From contig NZ_JBEYUH010000021.1 of NCBI RefSeq assembly GCF_040643435.1, positions 1 through 64,000 of the forward strand: a stretch of 64,000 nt of DNA, given 5' to 3'. Source of the stretch: Rhodococcus sp040643435. Lineage in GTDB: Bacteria > Actinomycetota > Actinomycetes > Mycobacteriales > Mycobacteriaceae. The notes below the pieces were generated by a model. The model was not told the DNA's origin, did no database searches, and worked only from the letters and a program-made list of their open reading frames with translations. The translations under genes and the position numbers were made by a program. Shown here piece after piece: positions 41,183 to 50,188 of the stretch; within the stretch, counting starts at the first letter, position 1, and each line of letters opens with the position of its first letter.

Positions 41183-42432
41183 CGGCGGCTCGCATAGAAC
41201 CTGCCCAGGGTCTCGGCCTTGAACTCGGCGAAGGTGCCGTTCTCGATGCTCGTCCGGATGTCGTCGACGAGCCGAACGGTGAACCGCTCGTTGTGGATCG
41301 TGCACAACGTCGAGGCGAGCATCTCCTTCGCCTTGAACAGGTGATGGATGTACGCCCGTGTGTAGTTCGCACAGGTGTAGCAGTCGCAGTTCTCGTCGAT
41401 CGGTGTGAAGTCGCGACGATAGCGGCTCGTGTTGATGTTGAACCGGCCGTCCGGGCGGTAGATGGCGGCGTTGCGCGCGACACGCGACGGGTTGACGCAG
41501 TCGAAGGTGTCGACGCCGTGCTCGACGGCGACGAAGACGTCGTCGGGTTCGCTGATACCCAGCAGGTGCCGCGGCTTGTGCTCGGGCAGCTCTTCGGTGC
41601 ACCACCGCACGATCGTGCCGAGGTTGTGCTTCTCGAGCGCACCACCGATGCCGTAGCCGTCGAATCCCCGGCCGGTCTCACCGACGATGGACTCGAGGCC
41701 GCGACAGGCCTGTCGACGCAGATCCTCGTACTGGGCGCCCTGCACGACTCCGAACAGCGCCTGGTAGGGCCGGTGGGCACGCGCGGCGGTGAGCTTCTCG
41801 TGCTCGGCGATACACCGCACCGCCCACGCCTGTGTCCGTTCGAGGGAGCGTTCCTGGTAACCGCGGGTGTTCATCAGGGTCGTGAGCTCGTCGAAGGCGA
41901 ACATGATGTCGGCGCCCAGCTCGTGCTGGATGCGCATCGACACCTCGGGAGTGAATCGGTGCCGCGATCCGTCGAGATGTGATTTGAACGTCACCCCGTC
42001 GTCGTCGACGTGGGCGAGCCGTTCCTTGCCCTTGGCGATGACGTCGTCGTTCTGGACGCCGACGGACTCCATCGCGATGACCTTCTTGAAGCCCGCCCCG
42101 AGCGACATGACCTGGAATCCGCCGCTGTCGGTGAAGGTCGGGCCGGGCCAGTTCATGAACTTCCCCAGCCCACCGGCTTCGTCGACGATGTCGGAGCCCG
42201 GCTGCAGGTACAGGTGGTAGGCATTGGCGAGCAGGGCCTGCGCGCCGAGTTCGGCCATCGTCTCGGGCAGCACGGCCTTGACGGTCGCCTTCGTCCCTAC
42301 CGGGATGAAGGCCGGGGTACGGATGTCGCCGTGGGGGGTGTGGATCGTGCCTGTGCGGCCGAGTCCGTTGTCGAGGCGCGCGTCGACCGTGAAGAAGGGG
42401 TCGGGCGGGGTCGGAATGCTGGGATCGGTCAC
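41173..42432 (-). CDS. tgt: tRNA-guanine transglycosylase with atypical substrate-binding motif
   Basis: 419 aa, longer than the roughly 375 aa of enterobacterial Tgt because of an insertion near 118-143. It exchanges guanine 34 for a 7-deazaguanine base in GUN anticodons. Catalytic D102 in TDSGGFQ and nucleophile D311 in FDCVNPSR are present, as are the zinc ligands C349, C351, C354 and a His at 363-364. The base-recognition motif that reads GGLAVGE in preQ1-using bacteria is GGALEKH here (263-269), suggesting another base such as queuine. GTG at 42432; a TTG 12 nt upstream is possible. Confidence 0.93.
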   Translation of the reverse strand: MTDPSIPTPPDPFFTVDARLDNGLGRTGTIHTPHGDIRTPAFIPVGTKATVKAVLPETMAELGAQALLANAYHLYLQPGSDIVDEAGGLGKFMNWPGPTFTDSGGFQVMSLGAGFKKVIAMESVGVQNDDVIAKGKERLAHVDDDGVTFKSHLDGSRHRFTPEVSMRIQHELGADIMFAFDELTTLMNTRGYQERSLERTQAWAVRCIAEHEKLTAARAHRPYQALFGVVQGAQYEDLRRQACRGLESIVGETGRGFDGYGIGGALEKHNLGTIVRWCTEELPEHKPRHLLGISEPDDVFVAVEHGVDTFDCVNPSRVARNAAIYRPDGRFNINTSRYRRDFTPIDENCDCYTCANYTRAYIHHLFKAKEMLASTLCTIHNERFTVRLVDDIRTSIENGTFAEFKAETLGRFYASRRQA

Positions 42433-42507
42433 CTGCGTATCCAATCACGTCGGTATACAGAGACCGCGAACACAGCGGCGGCGACCGCACACCGACCGCT
42501 CCGGTCG

Positions 42508-45249
42508 TCAGGTGAGGTGGGTCGTGTCCGCCCGTTCGGCTCTGCGCGCCTCGCGCCTCCTGGCCACGAATTTGCCGGCCTCGTCCACCCAGAGCACCGA
42601 CGAGCCGACGGCGACCGCGAGCAACCACTGCTCCGACGTGAGGGAGGTCGTGTCCATGAGCCCCTGCAGGGCTCCGAGTTGCACCACGCAGATCTGCAGG
42701 ATGACGACAGCGCCGATCGCGATCCAGATCGTGTGGTTGGTGAACGTCTGTGCGGAGAACACCGAGCCGAGTTCCGAGCGCACGTTGAACAGGTTGAACA
42801 CCTGGTAGAAGACGAACGTCGTGAACGCCAGCGTGGTGGCGAACAGCGGGTCCGACGCGCTCTCGGGGAACAGATCCGGTCCGAAGCGCAGAACCATGAT
42901 GGTGCCCACCGTCATCACGATGCCGAGTCCGAGGATGCGCTGCACCCGCGTGCGCTGGAGCAGGGCTTCGTTCGCCGGGCGGGGCCGCCGTTTCATCGTG
43001 TCGGGGGCGGCCGGATCGACACCGAGTGCGAGCGCCGGCGGCCCGTCCATGATGATGTTCACCCACAGGATCTGCAGCGCACTGAAAGGCGCACCGCCGG
43101 CGAGTCCGAACACACCCGCCGCCAGGAAGATCAGGACGAAGCCCCATGCGGTCGTCAGCTGGAACTTCACGAACTTGATGATGTTGTCGTAGATCCCGCG
43201 CCCCTCGGCGACAGCGGCGACGATGGTGGCGAAGTTGTCGTCCGTGAGGATCATGTCCGCGGCGCCCTTGGAGACGTCCGTACCGGTGATGCCCATGGCG
43301 ACACCGATATCCGATTGTTCGAGAGCCGGGGCGTCGTTGACGCCGTCTCCCGTCATCGCGACGATCTGCCCGTCGGCCTGCAGCGCTTCGACGAACCTGA
43401 TCTTGTGTTCGGGTGCCACGCGAGCGAGCACCCCGAACTCCTTTGCACGGTCTCGCAGTTCGGCATCGGAAAGCGCGTCGAGATCCGCACCGGAGGCCGC
43501 CGACCCCCGGATTCCGAGTTCTTTCGCAATCGCGGAGGCCGTCACCAGATGATCGCCGGTGATCATGTGCACCGCGATCCCCGCCTCGTGGGCGACCGCG
43601 ATGGCGTCCTCCGCTTCGGTCCGAGGTGGATCCACGATGCCGACGATCGCGTGGATCGTCAGATCGGATACCTTCTCCTGCAGCGCATCCGTGTCGCCGC
43701 GGGGAACGGCATCGAGGTCGCGGCCGGCGATCATGAGTGTGCGCAGACCCTCCGACGCCAGCTCCTCCACGGCTCGCCGCGCCCGCGCCCTGGTGTCCTC
43801 GTCGAGCGGCACCGGGCCTTCGGGGCTCGCAACCGACGAGGCCCGCTCGAGGAGCACACCCGGTGCACCCTTCACGAAGCAGCGGTAGCCGCCGCCCGGA
43901 AGGGTGTGGAAGGTGGCCATGTACTTGTAAGCCGAGTCGAACGGCACCTCCGCGATCCTGCTCAACGCGGCACGCGCGCCCTCGACGTCGATCCCACCCT
44001 TCTCCGCGAGCACCACGAGGGCGCCCTCGGTGGGATCTCCGACGAGTACTCCGTTCCGCACGGTCGCGTCGTTGCACAGCCCCATCCCGAGCAGCGCGTC
44101 CGTGAAATCCGGTGCCGGCAGACCGTCACCGACGAGAATCTTGCCGTCGGTGACGTACCCGGTGCCGGTGACGCGGAAGGCGCGACCGGCCACGAGCAGT
44201 CGCTGCACGGTCATCTCGTTGAGCGTCAGGGTGCCGGTCTTGTCTGTACATATGTGTGTGGTGCTGCCCAGGGTCTCCACCGCCGCAAGCCGTTTGACGA
44301 TCGCGCCGCGAGCGGCGAGGCGGGAGGCTCCCATCGCGAGGGTGAAGGCGACCACGGCCGTCAGGCCCTCCGGAATCGTCGCCACGGCGAGCGATACCGC
44401 GGTGATGAGCAGTTCGGACCATGACTGCCCCCGCAGCAGACCGAGAACGAACACCACCGCGACCGTGACGATCGCGACGATCGTCAGCGCCTGGGCGAGC
44501 TGTCCGATACGTCGCTGCAGTGGTGTCTGCTCGGTGCCGGCCGAGCCGAGAAGTGTCGCAATGGCGCCCATCTCGGTGCGCATGCCCGTGCCGGTGACGA
44601 TCATCGCGGCGCGTCCGCGGGTGATCTCGGTGTTCATGAACAGCATGTCGGAGCGGTCACCGAGCGGGGCATCCGGGTCGTCGACCACATCGACCTGTTT
44701 ATCGACCGGCTGGGATTCGCCGGTGAGCGCGGCCTCGGCGACCTGCAGTCGGACTGCGGTGACGAGGCGCCCGTCGGCAGGGACGGTGTCGCCGGCTTCC
44801 ATGAGCACGACATCGCCCGGGACGATGTCGGCGCGCGGCACCTCGGTTCCCTGTCCGTCACGCAGGACCCGACTGGTGGACACCGACATCTTCTTCAGGG
44901 CGGCCAGACTGCTCTCGGCCCGGGATTCCTGCACATAGTTCAGCACGGTGTTGAGCGCGATCACCGCGAAGATGACGACCGGAGTCTCCCATTCACGCGA
45001 GACGGTGGCGCTGACCACCGCTGCCACGACGAGCACGAGGGTCATCCTGTCGGCGAGCAACGAGAGCACCCGCCGCCAGGCCGGCACCCGTTTCGCCTCG
45101 TCGAGCAGGTTCGGGCCGTACTCGCTGCGGCGGCGCTCCACCTCCTCCGCGCTCAACCCTCGTTCCGGATCGACCGCGAAGGCCTCGGCCACGTCGACCG
45201 CGTCGCGGGTGTGCCAACTCGAGGTGGTCGCGGGAGCCTGTGCGGACAT
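42508..45249 (-). CDS. P2-type cation-transporting ATPase (CtpF/PacL-like)
   Basis: 913 aa. Phosphorylation motif DKTGT (D336), TGES actuator loop (176-179), PEGL in membrane helix 4 (293-296) and the hinge TGDGVND are intact. The cation-ATPase N- and C-terminal domains make it a P2 ATPase, closest to SERCA-like calcium/manganese and mycobacterial CtpF pumps, rather than a heavy-metal P1B pump; no N-terminal CxxC domain. GAGGAG before the ATG. Likely exports Ca2+, Mn2+ or Na+; ion not certain. Confidence 0.9.
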   Translation of the reverse strand: MSAQAPATTSSWHTRDAVDVAEAFAVDPERGLSAEEVERRRSEYGPNLLDEAKRVPAWRRVLSLLADRMTLVLVVAAVVSATVSREWETPVVIFAVIALNTVLNYVQESRAESSLAALKKMSVSTSRVLRDGQGTEVPRADIVPGDVVLMEAGDTVPADGRLVTAVRLQVAEAALTGESQPVDKQVDVVDDPDAPLGDRSDMLFMNTEITRGRAAMIVTGTGMRTEMGAIATLLGSAGTEQTPLQRRIGQLAQALTIVAIVTVAVVFVLGLLRGQSWSELLITAVSLAVATIPEGLTAVVAFTLAMGASRLAARGAIVKRLAAVETLGSTTHICTDKTGTLTLNEMTVQRLLVAGRAFRVTGTGYVTDGKILVGDGLPAPDFTDALLGMGLCNDATVRNGVLVGDPTEGALVVLAEKGGIDVEGARAALSRIAEVPFDSAYKYMATFHTLPGGGYRCFVKGAPGVLLERASSVASPEGPVPLDEDTRARARRAVEELASEGLRTLMIAGRDLDAVPRGDTDALQEKVSDLTIHAIVGIVDPPRTEAEDAIAVAHEAGIAVHMITGDHLVTASAIAKELGIRGSAASGADLDALSDAELRDRAKEFGVLARVAPEHKIRFVEALQADGQIVAMTGDGVNDAPALEQSDIGVAMGITGTDVSKGAADMILTDDNFATIVAAVAEGRGIYDNIIKFVKFQLTTAWGFVLIFLAAGVFGLAGGAPFSALQILWVNIIMDGPPALALGVDPAAPDTMKRRPRPANEALLQRTRVQRILGLGIVMTVGTIMVLRFGPDLFPESASDPLFATTLAFTTFVFYQVFNLFNVRSELGSVFSAQTFTNHTIWIAIGAVVILQICVVQLGALQGLMDTTSLTSEQWLLAVAVGSSVLWVDEAGKFVARRREARRAERADTTHLT

Positions 45250-45365
45250 CGATACTCCTCACTCGGCGATCAGCCGTTTTCACCGTAGCCGCCGGAGCGT
45301 TCCACTGCGCGGGAAGCCGGTTCGTGATGTGCTTGATGCGCCCCTGACCCGGAGGAGTGAGCGCG

Positions 45366-45785
45366 ATGAGCGAGAACCCGAACACCGACGATCCCATCGT
45401 CCCTCTCGACGAGGACCAGTGCTGGGATCTGCTCGGTAAGAGCAATCTCGGTCGCCTGGTCACCGTCGCGGAGGGGCGACCGGAGATCTACCCCGTCAAC
45501 TTCGTCACCGACGAGCGCAGGGTGTACTTCCGCAGTGGAGCGGGTAGCAAGCTCTCCGAGATGGCAGTGCATCCGGAGGTCGCATTGCAGGTCGACGAGA
45601 TCCGCGAGGACTCCGCTTGGAGCGTGGTGCTGCACGGTTACGCCCGGATCCTGCGGAGTTTCGAGGAGGCGGCGAGGATCGACGCGCTGGGACTCATGCC
45701 CTGGGTGCCCACTCCGAAATTCGACTATGTCGAACTGACGGCCAACGAGATCACAGGGATGCGGCTCATTCTCGTCGAACACTGA
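45366..45785 (+). CDS. Pyridoxamine-5'-phosphate-oxidase-like flavin-binding protein
   Basis: 139 aa, small split-barrel fold with the pattern LGRLVTVAEGRPEIYPVNF. Related actinobacterial proteins bind FMN, F420 or haem and act in redox or stress functions; true PNPO residues are not evident. The ATG at 45366 is favoured over a GTG at 45357 that would sit directly on the GGAGGAG ribosome site. It is 3 nt before the CDF gene, so the two are co-translated. Confidence 0.8.
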   Translation: MSENPNTDDPIVPLDEDQCWDLLGKSNLGRLVTVAEGRPEIYPVNFVTDERRVYFRSGAGSKLSEMAVHPEVALQVDEIREDSAWSVVLHGYARILRSFEEAARIDALGLMPWVPTPKFDYVELTANEITGMRLILVEH

Positions 45786-45788
45786 GCA

Positions 45789-46718
45789 GTGACGACATCT
45801 GCGCGGCAGCACCGCATGCTGATGCGGTTCATGCTGCTGTCGGTGGCGGCCGCGCTCTCGACGATGTTCCTGAAGGCTGTGGCGGCCTGGATCACCGGAT
45901 CGGTGGGCCTGCTGTCCGACGCGCTCGAGTCCGGGGTCAATCTCGTGGCGGCACTCGTCGGCTTAGCAGCACTGCGAGTGGCCGCGAAGCCCCCCGACGA
46001 GAATCACGACTTCGGGCACGGGAAAGCCGAGTATCTCTCCGCCGCGGTCGAGGGCACGATGGTCTTCGCCGCTGCGGCGGCGATCCTGTGGACGTCGGTC
46101 GAACGTCTGATCTCACCTCAACCGGTGACCGAGGCCGGGATCGGTCTCCTGCTGTCGGCCGGATCGTCGCTGATCAATCTCGCGGTGGGCCTGTTCTTGA
46201 TCCGGCAGGGGCGCAAGAACCGGTCGATCACGCTGGTCGCCGACGGCAAGCATCTGTTGACCGACGTGTGGACATCGGCAGGCGTCCTCCTCGGTGTCGC
46301 ACTGGTCGCCCTGTCGGGGTGGAACGTTCTCGACCCGATCGTCGCCATCCTCGTGGCGCTGAACATCCTGCGGATCGGGTTCGGACTGGTACGGCAGGCG
46401 GTCGTCGGGATGCTCGACGCCGTCCTTCCCGAGGAGGACGTACTCGCGGTGAACGCCGTCCTCGATCGCTATCGGGAACCGGGCCGGGTGACGATCATGC
46501 CGCCGCGCACACGGGAGTCGGGACGCCAGCGATTCGTCTACCTCACCGTGCAGGTGCCGGGGGACCGGACGGTGCGCGAAGGGCACGACCTGCTCGACTC
46601 CATCGAGGATGACCTCGCCGAGGCGTTACCCGGTGTCGTGGTGTTCAGCCATCTCGAACCCATGCGCACCCCGGACGAGCGTGAACGCAGGCGCGGCCGC
46701 AGGATCAAGCAGAGGTGA
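45789..46718 (+). CDS. Cation diffusion facilitator (CDF) transporter
   Basis: 309 aa, six membrane helices. Transport-site residues include D44/E47 in LLSDALESG and D152/H155/D159 in ADGKHLLTD, with the HDFGHGKAEY loop typical of the family. The C-terminal cytoplasmic domain is short and ends in a basic RRRGRR tail. Exports Zn2+, Fe2+, Mn2+ or similar by proton antiport; the D-x2-E variant of the first site makes the ion hard to name. GTG start 3 nt after the previous gene. Confidence 0.88.
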   Translation: MTTSARQHRMLMRFMLLSVAAALSTMFLKAVAAWITGSVGLLSDALESGVNLVAALVGLAALRVAAKPPDENHDFGHGKAEYLSAAVEGTMVFAAAAAILWTSVERLISPQPVTEAGIGLLLSAGSSLINLAVGLFLIRQGRKNRSITLVADGKHLLTDVWTSAGVLLGVALVALSGWNVLDPIVAILVALNILRIGFGLVRQAVVGMLDAVLPEEDVLAVNAVLDRYREPGRVTIMPPRTRESGRQRFVYLTVQVPGDRTVREGHDLLDSIEDDLAEALPGVVVFSHLEPMRTPDERERRRGRRIKQR

Positions 46719-47307
46719 CCAGTCCGGCCCCGAGACCGAGCATGAGTACTGCCACGCCTCCGTCGAGAATGCGCCACGAGCGCGGCTCGGCGAACCACGC
46801 GCGCAGATAGCGGGCACCGTAGCCGAGCGCCACGAACCACACGACGCTCGCGATGATCGCCCCGGCTCCGAACCACCATCGGCCGGGGTCGCCGTGGTGA
46901 TTGGCCACCGATCCGAGCATGAGCACGGTGTCGAGATAGGTGTGAGGGTTGAGCCAGGTCAACGCGAGACAGGTCAGCAACGCCGCACCGACGGTGACGG
47001 CTCCGCCCGGCGCGGCGGACAATGCCGACGGCTTCAAGGCCCGGCGTGCCGCAAGGAGTCCGTAGCAGATGAGGAAAGCCGCTCCTGCCCAACGGATGAC
47101 GTCGATGGCACCGGGCGCGAGGTCGAGGATCGTCGCGATACCCGCGATGCCGGCCGTGATGAGCACCGCATCCGACACCGCGCACACCGCGATCACGGGC
47201 AGCACATGTCGTCGCGCGATGGCCATGCGCAGCACGAAGGCGTTCTGCGCGCCGATGGCGACGATGAGGGACAGACCTGTGACGAATCCGGCGGCGACGA
47301 GTGACAT
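46705..47307 (-). CDS. lysE: LysE/ArgO-type basic amino-acid exporter
   Basis: 200 aa, about six hydrophobic segments. The N-terminus GFVTGLSLIVAIGAQNAFVLR and the segment TWLNPHTYLDTVLMLGSV are hallmarks of LysE/ArgO. Exports lysine and/or arginine. ATG 47307 is preferred over a TTG 9 nt upstream because a TACCTT box lies 7 nt before it. Divergent from a LysG/ArgP-type regulator, the standard arrangement; the 3' end overlaps the convergent CDF gene by 14 nt. Confidence 0.9.
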   Translation of the reverse strand: MSLVAAGFVTGLSLIVAIGAQNAFVLRMAIARRHVLPVIAVCAVSDAVLITAGIAGIATILDLAPGAIDVIRWAGAAFLICYGLLAARRALKPSALSAAPGGAVTVGAALLTCLALTWLNPHTYLDTVLMLGSVANHHGDPGRWWFGAGAIIASVVWFVALGYGARYLRAWFAEPRSWRILDGGVAVLMLGLGAGLVTSA

Positions 47308-47314
47308 GACACCC

Positions 47315-47320
47315 AAGGTA
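47315..47320 (-). promoter_or_regulatory. -10 box of a leaderless lysE promoter
   Basis: TACCTT on the minus strand, seven bases (GGGTGTC) before the ATG. The 72-nt divergent lysE/lysG spacer is AT-rich and should hold the LysG site, but I cannot fix its borders. Confidence 0.4.
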
Positions 47321-47379
47321 GGAACGCGACCGCGATAAGAACAGTTGATTTTGCTGAATCTACATTAGAGTTTCTTAAT

Positions 47380-48261
47380 ATGGATCTCGACTTCGCTCAA
47401 CTCCGCACTTTCTCAACGGTATTGGACGAGGGCACTTTCGAGGGCGCGGCTGCTGTCCTCCGCATCACACCATCGGCGGTGAGTCAGCGCATCAAGTCGC
47501 TCGAGCAGCATGTCGGTCAGGTGCTGCTGCGGCGGGCACGGCCCGTCAGCGCGACCCCGGCAGGAGAAGTCGTGATGCGACTCGCACGCCAGGTCGCGAG
47601 GCTCGAACAGGATGCTTCCGAAGAACTCGGGCTCGGGGCCGACACGGGTAACTACGCCACGATTCCCCTTGTCGTCAATGCAGATTCGATGTCCACCTGG
47701 ATGCTGCGCGCCCTGGCGCGAATGCCGGTGCGGCACCGCGCCCTGTTCGAACTGCACCGCGAGGACGAATTCCACTCGACGGAGCTCCTGCGCGACGGCA
47801 CCGCGATGGCCGCGGTGACCTCCGTCCCCGAACCGGTGCAAGGATGCACATCCGAGAAGCTCGGCGCGATGCGCTATCACGCCATGGCGAGTGTGGACTT
47901 CGCCGAGCGGTGGTTCCCCGAGGGCATGACTCCCACCGAACTGAGAGAAGCGCCGATGCTCGCCTTCGACCGCAAGGACGACATGCAGGACCGGTTCGTC
48001 CGCAGACGGACCCGCCGGCGGACGAATCCACCGCGCAACTACGTTCCGGGCGCTCTCGAGTTCGTCGACGCGGCCAGGCTGGGCCTGGGCTGGGCGATGC
48101 TGCCGGATGCGATCATCGCCGACACCACCGATCTCGTGTCCCTGGCACCGGACGACCCGCTCGACGTACCGCTGTACTGGCAGCGGTGGCGCCTGGACTC
48201 ACCCGTGCTCGACGCCCTGAGCGACGCGGTACGGCGCACCGCCCGCGAAGTGCTGCACTGA
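47380..48261 (+). CDS. lysG: LysG/ArgP-type LysR regulator of lysE
   Basis: 293 aa. N-terminal helix-turn-helix (FEGAAAVLRITPSAVSQRIKSLE) and effector domain with the LysG/ArgP pattern LVVNADSMSTWMLRAL. Known LysG proteins activate lysE when basic amino acids accumulate. ATG 47380; the upstream TTTCTTAAT stretch is AT-rich and has no clear ribosome site. Divergent from lysE. Confidence 0.9.
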   Translation: MDLDFAQLRTFSTVLDEGTFEGAAAVLRITPSAVSQRIKSLEQHVGQVLLRRARPVSATPAGEVVMRLARQVARLEQDASEELGLGADTGNYATIPLVVNADSMSTWMLRALARMPVRHRALFELHREDEFHSTELLRDGTAMAAVTSVPEPVQGCTSEKLGAMRYHAMASVDFAERWFPEGMTPTELREAPMLAFDRKDDMQDRFVRRRTRRRTNPPRNYVPGALEFVDAARLGLGWAMLPDAIIADTTDLVSLAPDDPLDVPLYWQRWRLDSPVLDALSDAVRRTAREVLH

Positions 48262-48301
48262 CCGCCGGGTCACCCGCGCTACCGACCGCGCAGCCCCCCG
48301 T

Positions 48302-50188
48302 TCAGTCCACGAGTGCCTTGAACTGCGCGTCGTACAGCCGCGCGTACGCGCCCCCCGCTTCGAGCAGACCTTCGTGCGTGCCCTGCTCGACGATCCGTCC
48401 GTCCTCCATCACGACGATGCGGTCCGCATTGCGGATGGTGGACAGACGGTGCGCGATGACGAAACTCGTGCGATCGTCGCGCAACCGCGCAGTGGCCTGC
48501 TGGACGAGAAGCTCGGTACGAGTGTCGACGGAACTCGTGGCCTCGTCGAGGATCAGGATCGACGGCTTGGACACGAACGCCCGCGCGATCGTGATGAGCT
48601 GACGCTCACCGGCACTGAGACTGCCGTTCTCCTCATCGATGACGGTGTCGTAACCGTCCGGCAGGGCGCGCACGAAACGGTCGACATAGCTCATGCGGGC
48701 CGCGGACATGATCTGGTTCTCCGTGGCATACGGATTGCCGTACGCGATGTTCTCGCGGATGGTGCCGCCGAACAACCACGTGTCCTGCAGGACGATGCCG
48801 ATGCGTGAGCGCAGTTCGTCGCGGGACATCGATCGGATGTCCACCCCGTCCACGAGGATCCGGCCCGCATCGACTTCGTAGAACCGCAGGATCAGATTGA
48901 TGAGGGTGGTCTTGCCGGCACCGGTGGGCCCGACGATCGCGACCATCTGTCCCGGTTCGGCCCGCAACGACAGGTTCTCGATGAGCGGACGATCCGGTGT
49001 GTAGGAGAAGGCGACGTTCTCGAACTCGACGAGCCCGTGCCGGCTCCACGGCATCGTCGGCGCGGGGACCTCCGGTTCCTCCTCCAGCTCGTCGAAGACC
49101 GCGAACACCCGCTCGGCCGACACCGACGCCGACTGCAGGAGGTTGACCATCGCCCCGATCTGCGCGAGGGGCTGCACGAGCTGGCGCGAGTACTGGATCA
49201 TCGCCTGGATCTCACCGAGGGTCGCAGTTCCGGACGCGATCCGCAGACCGCCGAGCACCGCGATCACGACGTACCCGAGGTTGCCGAGGAAGGTCACGGA
49301 CGGCATGACCAGGCCCGAGACGAACTGCGCCCGATAGGAGGCCTGGTACAGCGACTCGTTGGTCTCGGTGAAACGCCGCTGCACCTCTTCCGTCCGTCCG
49401 TAGGCGGTGATGAGTTCGTGCCCGGTGAAGGCTTCCTCGATCTGCCCGTTGAGCTTGCCGGTCGTCTCCCATTGCGCGGCGAAGTGCTTGCGCGAGCGCC
49501 GCGCGATCAGCATTGTCGCCACCACCGACGCCGGGATGGTCAGGATCGCCACGAGGGCGAGCAGGGGCGAGATGAACAGCATCATCACCACGAGACCGAG
49601 CAGCGTCAGCACTGCGAGGACGAGCTGGGAGATGGACTCCTGCATGCCTGCGGAGACGTTGTCGATGTCGTTGGTGACCCGGCTGAGCAGATCACCACGC
49701 GAGTGGGTGTCGAAGTACCGCAGCGGCAGCCGATGGATCTTGCGTTCGACCCGCGACCGCATGTCGCGCACGACGCGCTGCACGATCTCGTTGAGTCCGT
49801 AGGCAGCTACCCAGATCAGGCCGGACGAGAGCAGGTACAGCGCGAGGACGATGACCAGGATCCGGCCCAGCGCCGGGAAATCGATGCCCATCCCCGGCAC
49901 CACGTCCATCCCGGAGACCATGTCGGCGAACTGATCGCGTCCCTTTGCGCGCAGTCCGGCGACGGCTTCCTCCTTGGAGACGCCGGCGGGAAGTTGCATG
50001 CCCACGACCCCGTCGAAGATGACGTCGGTACCGCGACCGAGCACGAAGGGCGCCACCGACATGCTCACGACACCGAGGAAGGCGGCGAGTATGACCGAGT
50101 AGACGGCGAAGCGGTGCGGATGGAGCAGACCGAGCACTCGGCGGATGGTGCGCAGACGTGACGGCGCTGCCGCTTCCGGAGTCGTCAT
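48302..50188 (-). CDS. ABC exporter half-transporter, canonical ATPase site subunit
   Basis: 628 aa, six-helix membrane domain fused to a nucleotide-binding domain. Walker A GPTGAGKTT, Walker B ILDEAT with catalytic Glu and switch His in IAHRLST are canonical, but the signature reads LSAGER instead of LSGGQ. A loop of about 60 residues (near 70-120) separates helices 1 and 2. The ATG overlaps the stop of the partner gene by 4 nt. The pair forms a heterodimeric multidrug or lipid exporter. Confidence 0.9.
   Translation of the reverse strand: MTTPEAAAPSRLRTIRRVLGLLHPHRFAVYSVILAAFLGVVSMSVAPFVLGRGTDVIFDGVVGMQLPAGVSKEEAVAGLRAKGRDQFADMVSGMDVVPGMGIDFPALGRILVIVLALYLLSSGLIWVAAYGLNEIVQRVVRDMRSRVERKIHRLPLRYFDTHSRGDLLSRVTNDIDNVSAGMQESISQLVLAVLTLLGLVVMMLFISPLLALVAILTIPASVVATMLIARRSRKHFAAQWETTGKLNGQIEEAFTGHELITAYGRTEEVQRRFTETNESLYQASYRAQFVSGLVMPSVTFLGNLGYVVIAVLGGLRIASGTATLGEIQAMIQYSRQLVQPLAQIGAMVNLLQSASVSAERVFAVFDELEEEPEVPAPTMPWSRHGLVEFENVAFSYTPDRPLIENLSLRAEPGQMVAIVGPTGAGKTTLINLILRFYEVDAGRILVDGVDIRSMSRDELRSRIGIVLQDTWLFGGTIRENIAYGNPYATENQIMSAARMSYVDRFVRALPDGYDTVIDEENGSLSAGERQLITIARAFVSKPSILILDEATSSVDTRTELLVQQATARLRDDRTSFVIAHRLSTIRNADRIVVMEDGRIVEQGTHEGLLEAGGAYARLYDAQFKALVD

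Noticed and set aside
42010..44424. Long plus-strand frame opposite tgt and the P-type ATPase
   Set aside because: It crosses two well-supported minus-strand genes and has Asp/Arg/Gly/Val-biased shadow composition.
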